NCBI GenBank assembly: GCA_013407085.1
Contig: JACCGJ010001565.1
Span: 1 to 64,000, forward strand
DNA length: 64,000 nucleotides
Direction of reading: 5' to 3'
From: Atriophallophorus winterbourni
Taxonomy: Eukaryota; Platyhelminthes; Trematoda; Plagiorchiida; Microphallidae
A program made the translations under genes and the position numbers. This document shows, in pieces, positions 56,432-64,000 of this stretch. The stretch's first letter is position 1; every line of letters starts with the position of its first letter. The notes beneath the pieces were generated by a model, which did not search any database, was not told the DNA's origin, and saw only the letters and a program-made list of their open reading frames with translations.

Positions 56432-56866
56432 TTATACAATATTCCCGTTATTCCATAGGATTCGAGCTTCGAATATTAGAATGCCATGGTTGATTCTATC
56501 AAAAGCTTTAGAAATATTGATGTAGCAAGCATCAAAGCCTCGCATTCCTCTAGTGCCATCGAACGTTGTAATAAGGTTAGATGAACAGCGACGATTTCTT
56601 CGAAAAAGTGTTGTGCTGCGTTCCATTAATTTAGAGATCACCGGAAGTAGCGTTAGCAGTCTATATTTTGCTGTGTCTGAACGGCTACCGCCTTTATCTA
56701 TCGGAGTTATCATCCCTGTTTTCCAATGCGGTGGTATTTTTCCTTCATGTAGGCTGAGATTAAATAAGCGCGTGAGAGGAGCAGTCAAAGCAATGCGACA
56801 CCTATGAAGTATGGTGGGGATAATTTTATCTGCGCCAAGGGACTTCTTTCCGTTTAGTTGACACAT
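56432..56866 (-). pseudogene. CR1 reverse transcriptase domain
   Basis: Minus-strand frame with RT fingers KSLGADKIIPTILHRCRI, PPHWKTGMITPIDKGGSRSD and KYRLLTLLPVISKLMER, and a palm relic ACYINISKAFDRINHGIL (canonical LDFSKAFDxVxH; the first catalytic Asp is Asn). The FADD half lies downstream in other frames, damaged (GVPRGLVLGPLQFL near 56350). Adjacent 56983-57237 is the linker to the endonuclease. Confidence 0.8.
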
Positions 56867-57537
56867 TTCGACCCAACCATGTATTCATTGACAGTCATTT
56901 CACTTAAAAAAATTTCAAATGAGGCAAATTTGGTAAAACAAAATTGATTTAGGATACCACGCTTAGGATTAAATACAAGTGATTAAAACGTTGCTAGAGT
57001 ATCGGCGGTATCTTGGGCAGAGTGAGTCAATCCATTACGGGTATGTACAGTGAATACACCTGGTTTGATCTTTGATCGTTCATTTACTATCTTGTAGCGA
57101 AGCTTAGGATTCCTTTCCATTCTATTAAGCAAGTTCCATTGGAACTGCATGAGATCTTCTCTTACAATAATCGTGACGTGATTCTGTATATTGAAGAATG
57201 GCTTCCAAGTTGCCTCCGTACCAAAATTATTATACATTACCCGAGAATCTCACTTTATAGCTAACCATTTCTTAGTTCTACTCCGGATAACAAACTGGTA
57301 GTTGTGGTTGCATTTGTTTGGTATAAAACTCGAGTTTTCGTTAATCTTCGAATTCAGATAATTTATAAATGTATTGTAATATAAGCCAGAATCTATTAAA
57401 TTAAACTCTCGAGTGTGTGCATCCCGAAGACTGATATTGAAGTATTGAAATTTTATTTTTTCCGGAAGAATTTCGTCTGTTCACTCAATCTTTCGGCACT
57501 ACATACATAATCGAAGACAAGCACCACATGGTCACTC

Positions 57538-58165
57538 TTATCCAGTGGTGCCAGGTATTGAATATCCTCTATCGCGCTTTCTTGAGGCGTTAAGAGAAGT
57601 GAGGGCTAAAGGTTGATCAAGACCCCGTCTGCGAGTTGGCTGGTCAACGTGTTTGTGCAGTGAAGCGTTTCCGATGAACTCTTGGAATATATGTTCAAAC
57701 AAATGCAGGGAGTGTTCACTTCTTGAAAACAGATGCGGGAGATTAAAATCGCCCATGATGATGATGGCGAGCTGTAAATGATGCCGATCGTACATTCATT
57801 TCCATTGACTAGGTTACTAAACACCATATTGTATCAGGAAGTCTGAGGTCAGGATGATTGATTACGGTATACTGCGCTAAACGTTCATGATAGTAGACCG
57901 CAACTCCACCACCGAATCTTACGCGATCTTGACGGAATAGTTACATTTTCGGAATCGAGAGCTCAGCATTATTCATGTAGGGCTGGAACCAAGTCTCTGT
58001 AACTGCAGCCAAATCAGGTGAATGTCTGTCACAAAGCTCGCATAAGCTAATTTGTCAGTTAAACACTGAGCATTCGTATATATGCACTTGATCGTATTTA
58101 TCTTACACAATGTAGGATCGTGTAATGTAGCTATTGGTCCGACTCGAGATGAGTCACAATTATAT
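57538..58165 (-). pseudogene. CR1 endonuclease domain
   Basis: Apurinic-type endonuclease in at least three frames. AVTETWF holds the catalytic Glu, and IIMGDFNLPHLF the catalytic Asp-Asn. The C-terminal LxSDH segment (near 57530) reads LDKSDHVVLVFDYV in a shifted frame. Catalytic words survive but frameshifts at about 57800 and 57950 break the protein. Confidence 0.75.
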
Positions 58166-59135
58166 CACAGAAAAATTCAACGGTTTCAAGTGAAGCCATG
58201 ATGGTAAAAAATAACATCAGTTTATAGCATCGTTTTATGTATCGAAAATACATGATTCACCCGGTCAACGAACGGTGAGAAATCCAGAATGCTATCTCGC
58301 TTATGGCTTTTAACAAAGATCTAACATATGGCACAACCAATTTGCTAGCGCTCATAGAACGTAGTAACATTTGAATGAACCTGCCTCATCGATGGGTATT
58401 CGATATGTACTTTTGGTAGTCCATAAACAAAAATTTGAGGCGTGGTTAACGAATTGAATTGCTAACGTTCCCGTTGTAGTAATTCCATCCGGAAAGAGAC
58501 CTTTTACAACTGTTCATAATGGTGGATGGACATTTATGAGCTGTGTTTCGTATCGATAAATAATTGGAATGGGTTTGAGTGAACCAAATAGAAGGAAGAA
58601 GGACAGAGCTTTATTCAAAATTGTTCGAAATTTCAGCTCTAGTCTAACGGTAAATACGACGAAATTTTCGAAATGTTGGACAAAATTTATTTGCGGAAAA
58701 TGTACACGTGATATCAGAGAGATAAGTTCGACCGTATTTGTTCATTAAGCATTTTCGTTTTAATAATATAGTTTTATGTAAATGGGATAAAGGACCTTGT
58801 ATATGAAGAGGTTTTGGAAAGCAGTATGATGTACTTTGAACCCGTTTTTCGAGAGGCTGGACTCCTTAGAAGATCGTCATGCAGCGGTTGAGAATTATAA
58901 TTGAGGTTAAAATTTGCAAGCGTATTGCAAGATGAAAAATGTTGTTTCAAAATTTTTAAAGAGTGTTTTTATATTCGAATACGTTTCACTTTTTCTTTTA
59001 ATAACACTTTTTATTAACCGAAATTATTCCATCGCCTTTGCGAGACGTTGCTGACACGTTTGTTTTGACATATTTGTCTCATAGCAATACCATGTTCGTT
59101 TTGATCTATTTTGTTGTCGGTAACTAAGCGCATCG
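58166..59135. other. Nothing recognised
   Basis: Stretch between two divergently oriented CR1 elements. No gene or repeat could be supported. Confidence 0.35.
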
Positions 59136-59139
59136 AAAC

Positions 59140-61940
59140 ATTAGATTGAACAGATAGATGCACCACAAAGTCCAATAGAAGCACCAACAAGTCAATCAGT
59201 AGTTGACGTGTCAGAAACAAATGCAGCCGACATTGTAGATCACTGTGTTCCAACAGTACAACCTCAAAACGATCAGACATCGTTGCAAGCAAAAATCTTT
59301 CGAATGCTAATCCTAAAATAAGTCGGCCAAACAAATTTTCTGCACTCCGCTAGCCTCCTTTCCCACTCCCCGTCCTTGTTGAGAAAAACTACTATGAAAT
59401 TCCTCTACACCAACGCACAATGACTCGGAAACAAAATCGGTTAACTGTGTGCAGTTCTTCGGAAATTTTCACCAGACATCATCGCCGTAATGGAAACGTG
59501 GCTACAGACTCACCAAACAAATAGTGAAATAGAATTACCCGGAATGTCACTCATTCGACATGACAAGTATCCGACAGGAGTAAGAGTAGCTTTGTACTAT
59601 AGTCAAATCCTTCTGTGCCGTCAGATTACGGATCCAGTCATCGTGTTACGGGTTACACTCTGGTGCTCAGTCCGATTAGCTAACGGCGAAGGCTGTGTTT
59701 TGAGCGTAGTATAACGCCCACCGTCTGCAGAGGAAACTTACAATCTGGCCCTACTCGACAGATTTCAGTGGTTACTTCCAGATACATTTGTGGATTTTTA
59801 ATTATGTGTGACTTAAATTTACCGAATTTGCAAAGCAGTACCATTTACCCAGAACACTCCCTCGAACGCGCATTTAGTGAGTAGTTGGACGATATTCATC
59901 TTTATAGCCACATTGCATATAATACCCGATAACGCGGAACTGATGTACCTTTACTCTTGATAACGTTGCTTATGAAAGTCCACTGGGACTAAGTGATCAC
60001 GTCGTCATCCAGTTTGACTATCTGTTTGAAGCTGTAAGAACAAACGATGCCAGTAAAACAGTTAGACAGATCAACACTATGGCGTTGAGTGATGGTCTGA
60101 AACACACGTTTAACTGCCAACGAGAAACCAGCAACGTACATGAGTTTTGGATATGGCTAATATGTAATCTCAAAAGTTCAACCGAATTGAGCTACGAATT
60201 TGTTCTCAGGAACTCAAGAAAAAAGTTTGAATTTAAATTAAGATGCCGAACTCGTAAGTGGTTAATGGTGCGAAACATTGCATGGCGACACCATCGGAAA
60301 AACCCATCATCAGAGACCTGGAAAACATTTCGTTTACTGCGGAACAAAGAAAAAAATTTGTCATCCAAGACTAGTTTTACCTCCAACAAGAGACATCTCG
60401 CATGATGGAGCTCAACCCCAAAATACTTTAGCGTACGGTTAACTACCAAGCTAGGTGAAACCTAGAGTTGCGTCAGTGAACACATCAGCAGGACCAACAG
60501 CAACTGCATCCGGAGCTGCTGAAGCTTTAGCGACGTTTTATTCATCTGTATTCAGCCCGAGAGAACTTGCAATTTACATCCCAAATCAACCATTTCAATC
60601 ACGGTTGCCATGAGCGAAATAAATGTCACGTTGAAACGCGTCCTTCAAACATTATTTAATATAAAATTCGGAAAGTCTCCTGGGGCCGACTGAATAACCC
60701 CGCTAATGGTGAAGCAATGTGCGAATTTTTTCAATACAGACCACTCACATACCCGTTCAAACAAACACTGGCAAATGGAGTGATTCCTACATATTGGAAA
60801 CGCGGAATAATTTCTCTTATTTATAAAGGTGGATATCTCCCCGATATTTCTAATTACCGACCCGTTACTCTGTTTCCAGTGATATCAAAATTTCTTGAGC
60901 GCTTAATTGTTGACGATCTAATGAAACATTGTTAAAATAATCAGTTACTTTCGGAAAACAGTATAGATTTAGACGAAATTATTCTTGTTTATCTAATTTA
61001 CAGATAATGCATGATGATTGGACACAATCGTTAAATAAAGGGCAAGCAATACACGCCTGCTACCTAGATATCTGGTAAATTGGCTAAATGACTGCCTAAC
61101 AAATCGCACTACCCTGGTACGTGTTGATGCTGCATTATCAAAATTGATCGCAGCAATCAGCGAAGTTTCAGTCCTTGGTTCGATCCTCTTTCTGGTCTAT
61201 GCCAATAAAGTACCGGAAATTGTTCGATGTAACATTTCGTTATTTGCGGACGATATAAAGTTATGGCGTTGCATCCGTAGTCCATGAGACTGTCTGCTAT
61301 TACAAAAAAATCTTGATACGCTTCACCGCTGGTCGTTGAAGAACAAAATGCTGTTAAACTTCAGCAAATGCAGCCTCATGAATGTGGGGAATCGAGTAAA
61401 GTTCACGTACCATATAGGTTCACACGTCTTTCAAAATTGCAGTGAATAAAAAATTTACGTGTCTGGATATGCTCCAGTTTAAAAGCCTCACTTCAAACTA
61501 ACTGCCTTTTGAAAAGCAAGACGTCCTAAATCTACTCAAACGGGTATTTGGGAAATTTTCGACCAAGATATTCCCAAGGATCATGAATACATACTTAAAA
61601 CCAGCCAATGAATACGGTGTGCAGTCATGGTCTCGGTGGTTCAAGATGGATGTTGAACTTATGTAACGAATCTATCACCGCTCATCAAAACTAGTTCTCA
61701 GCCTCCGAAACAAACCTGTTCTGTTTAATTTGGAACAGCTTACCTTCAACCTGTGCTCACACCACGAGCTCACATAAATTTAAAACGAAATTAGACCAAT
61801 TTTATTGCATTATTCGTTTGCTGAACACTTATATACTGCTTAATCCTTATCTTGTTTATATACGTATATTTCAATTTTACCATACTATGGTTGTTGTCCA
61901 GATTGTTGCTTTTTAGACCATTTAAACCCTGAATTACCTT
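59140..61940 (+). mobile_element. CR1-like LINE, nearly full ORF2, broken
   Basis: Plus-strand copy from the end of an ORF1-like, Pro/Gln/Ser-rich stretch (EQIDAPQSPIEAPTSQ near 59140) through the endonuclease (FLYTNAQ, AVMETWLQTHQTNSEIELPG, then a GDFN relic CDLNLPNL near 59815), linker (60079-60405) and RT (60717-60935). The FADDIKLW catalytic palm is at 61243-61266. The thumb and 3' end match 8330-9305, ending TTTTTAGACCATTTAAA. Numerous stops. Confidence 0.85.
60717..60935 (+). pseudogene. CR1 reverse transcriptase, finger segment
   Basis: YPFKQTLANGVIPTYWKRGI, ISLIYKGGYLPDISNYRPVT and LFPVISKFLERLI are the standard CR1/jockey-type RT fingers. A stop follows at 60935; the next block (NNQLLSENSIDL) continues directly after it. 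The palm with FADD appears 300 bp later in another frame. Confidence 0.8.
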
Positions 61941-61954
61941 CAATTAACATTGTC

Positions 61955-62770
61955 ATCATTTTACATACCTTGGTTCAACCATTGCGGATAACCTATCGCT
62001 AGACACGGAGATTGATAAGCGGATTGGCAGAGCAGCTGTCATTTTATTCCGATTGAACTCTCGTGTTTGGGGTAAACTCAAGCTGATTGTAAAGGCAAAG
62101 ATGCTGGTATACAGCGCGTGCGTACTGAATGCTTTACTGTAGTGAAACCTGGACCACCCACGCAAGACACCAACGGAATCTGAATGCTTTCCATCTACGA
62201 AGCATCCGTCGATTCTTGAACATTTCGTGGATGGACAGAGTGACTAATGCTGAAGTGCTTTCAAAAGCTGGTCTACAGAGCATGTTCACACTATTGAGAC
62301 AGCGCCGCATGCGGTGGCTTGGTCATGTCTACAGAATAGAAAATGGTCGTATTCCGAAAGCTCTACTCTATGGTGAGTTGCGATTAGGAATTCGACCATT
62401 GGGCAGACCGCACTTGTGGTACAAATACGTTTGCAAAAGAGATATGAAAGCTTTTGTCATTCACCTCGCGAGTTGGGAAGAACTTGCTCTTGACCGCTCA
62501 CATTGGAGGCATTGTGTAAAGCGTCGTCTGCAAGCTGGGGAGGAGCAGATACAGCTCTTGGCTGCTGAACGCAGATCACGCCGCCGGAGTGCAAGTGATG
62601 CAATACATCCGAGTTCTGACTATTGTTGCCAGCTCTGCGGGAGTGATTGTTCCTCCCGAATCGGACTGTTGAGTCATTCAAAAAGCTGTAGAACATGGAA
62701 ATTCATGCGATTGTGATGTACATCCATGGTCGACATCGACCAAAGGAGGCCAACAACAAAAACAACATTG
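61955..62770 (+). mobile_element. RTE-like LINE 3' end
   Basis: 5'-truncated insertion that begins in the RT thumb (HHFTYLGSTIADNLSLDTEI) directly after the CR1 3' end and runs to the RTE tail CATGGTCGACATCGACC, GGAGGCC and a CAACAA repeat at 62750-62766. It is less decayed than the copy at 3340-4145. Confidence 0.85.
62129..62716 (+). pseudogene. RTE C-terminal domain, intact segment
   Basis: 195 codons open. In order: ETWTTHARHQRNLNAFHLRS, ISWMDRVTNAEVLSKAGLQS, MRWLGHVYRIENGRIPKALL, GRPHLWYKYVCKRDMK and ASWEELALDRSHWRHCVKRR. It ends in a zinc-finger-like CQLCGSDCSSRIGLLSHSKS-C (C-x2-C, H-x3-C; residues about 168-188). The finger is typical of the C terminus of this LINE type and probably binds nucleic acid. 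A lesion near 62135 (missing bases in LLYGSETW) separates it from the RT part. Confidence 0.8.
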
Positions 62771-64000
62771 TCATCCTTTAGTTGTAGTACAAGCAAACTA
62801 TGTCCGACTCGAATCTTTTCGAATCTTCCTACGAAATGAGAGCAATGGCATTTGCTTGAACACAGAACTGTTTGAATTCGGTATCTGTATTGACCTGCCT
62901 CAAGCAATTTGTTTCATCATAAGGTTTCGGACTGAGCAATAAAACCACTAATTGCATTTCATTCGACATCAGATCATATATGTTGTGAACTGATTGTTCT
63001 GCGTTCGGTGGAAATAAGCATGTGAGTTTTTGACTGTTTACCATCTTCAAGATTTAAAAGGTGTTTAATAAACTTTTTGTTATACTAGAATACTTGAGAG
63101 AATACAAATTAAATTAACTGTTATATTTAGATGAACTGCGTTTCTAACTATTAAAAACGAATTTTGACCGATACTGTCACGTGTTTATAAATGCTCAGAA
63201 AACCTTGTTTTAACTGCTAATGATTAAGTTGTTGCAGAATTGCATGGATTGAATAGTTTATTTCTACATTTTAGAACAGTTATGCAGATGTAAATGAGAA
63301 AGCCATTAATCACACCGAAAGCACATTCTAAAGCAAATAACCCGAAATCAGGAATTTGATATCGACACAAGCGATGAGAATAACCCCATTAGGCATTCTT
63401 CTTAGACTGACTAAGATTAATCTTACTGTTTGTAAATGATGGGAAACAAACTAACCGGACAGTGTTAGCGACGATATCATCAATACAGTTCATTAATACA
63501 TAATTCTAGTATTAGTTATTTGTTCATAAACATTTCACAATTTTAATCCAGTCAGGTTTGCTGTTTTGCCTTTTTTGCTAGATTAATGACTTTCCACTAA
63601 ATAAGTCCATTAAACTGACAGAAATATTTATCAAAATGACGGATAACCATAGTAACATTATTTTTCCTTTTTTATAAAACTTTTGGCATTAATTAAACTC
63701 TACACCTAGAATTGAATATTTTGACCGCCTCTCGTTGAGACGGTGAAACTATAAAATTTTGGTTTTAATAGCTTCATATTTTAAAACATTTCCGAAAGAA
63801 TCGAATTAAAATGCTAGTCTTGATAACCCTGTGAAAAACAATCGTAAATCCCTTCAGATTTTCCGATTTGGTTTGATGTAATCGCGTAAAAATTATGCAG
63901 TTCCTAATACAATTTTGCTGATGCTTGGTTGCCGATTAATTTATCATGTGATCACATGTGGTACAGAGCAAGAGCAGAGGAATCCGACGACGCACTCATC
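62771..64000. other. AT-rich DNA with one weak minus-strand frame
   Basis: The minus-strand frame 62829-63050 (LFPPNAEQSVHNIYDLMSNE, then LLLSPKPYDETNCLRQVN) has protein-like composition and might be an exon, but no family or splice structure is clear. From 63060 to the end nothing was recognised. Confidence 0.3.

Larger units (their letters stand above)
54265..58165 (-). mobile_element. CR1-like LINE, split by a DNA transposon
   Basis: Minus-strand element running from an endonuclease near 58165 to a 3' end near 54265. In order: CIYTNAQCLTDKLA (58080), AVTETWFQPYMNNAEL (57990), VRFGGGVAVYYHERL (57910), MGDFNLPHLFSRSEHS (57755), a linker (57237-56983), RT fingers and palm (56866-56432), IYHRATKLVS (54730), and a VPEEITRSESVGVIASKLDE relic (54460-54400). 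The Tigger-type element at 54778-55914 interrupts the RT thumb between MEY and SIQAW. The endonuclease and RT are in several frames; inactive. Confidence 0.85.

Noticed and set aside
59014..59334. 106-codon minus-strand frame
   Set aside because: It overlaps the ORF1-end region of the plus-strand CR1 element and has no motif; probably a shadow.

Overview
The window is a stretch of AT-rich eukaryotic genome dominated by decayed transposable elements. The repeat set is RTE-like and CR1-like LINEs, Penelope-like elements (PLEs) with a GIY-YIG endonuclease, a gypsy-type LTR element, tRNA-like SINE units, and repeats carrying hammerhead-ribozyme motifs. Together with the short introns of the host exons, this suggests a flatworm, most likely a trematode and perhaps schistosome-like. 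That assignment rests on remembered family knowledge and was not tested by a search. No prokaryotic operons, CRISPR arrays or rRNA genes were seen.

Layout. About 0.4-4.1 kb is a long broken RTE LINE with an internal rearrangement. 4.1-9.3 kb holds dispersed repeats and two CR1 fragments. Pieces of one gypsy-type element (gag-like, zinc knuckle/protease, start of RT, integrase) lie at 7.5, 9.7-10.4 and 12.2-12.6 kb. They are interrupted by a CR1 copy, a 1,000-base assembly gap (10416-11415) and two tRNA-like SINE units. Exons of an unrecognised host gene lie on the minus strand at 12.7-14.0 kb. 14-29 kb is mostly AT-rich DNA with CR1 ends, hammerhead repeats, small PLE insertions and one minus-strand exon for a small secreted cysteine-rich protein (23695-23917). 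29.3-32.1 kb holds a decayed plus-strand PLE between RTE tails. 34.7-36.5 kb holds two CR1 fragments. 37.8-41.0 kb is the best preserved PLE (minus strand), with a repeated terminal block. 42.7-43.8 kb is a CR1 endonuclease fragment joined to a PLE fragment, and 44.07-44.38 kb is a piggyBac-type MITE. 47.5-48.4 kb is an AP-endonuclease-2-like probable pseudogene. 51-53 kb is rich in hammerhead repeats. 54.3-58.2 kb is a minus-strand CR1 element split by a Tigger/pogo-type DNA transposon with exact TA duplication. 59.1-61.9 kb is a plus-strand CR1 element, and 62.0-62.8 kb is the 3' end of an RTE element with an intact C-terminal domain.

Most proteins that can be recognised are reverse transcriptases and endonucleases of dead elements, so there is little functional cooperation between genes. 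The most interesting content is RNA: self-cleaving hammerhead motifs occur in at least two and possibly three contexts. They are found in short dispersed repeats (best copy 52750-52805), at the PLE termini just upstream of the PLE reading frame, and as weak remnants in the tRNA-like SINE units. All boundaries of decayed elements are approximate, and intron-exon structures were inferred by eye from splice signals and phase.
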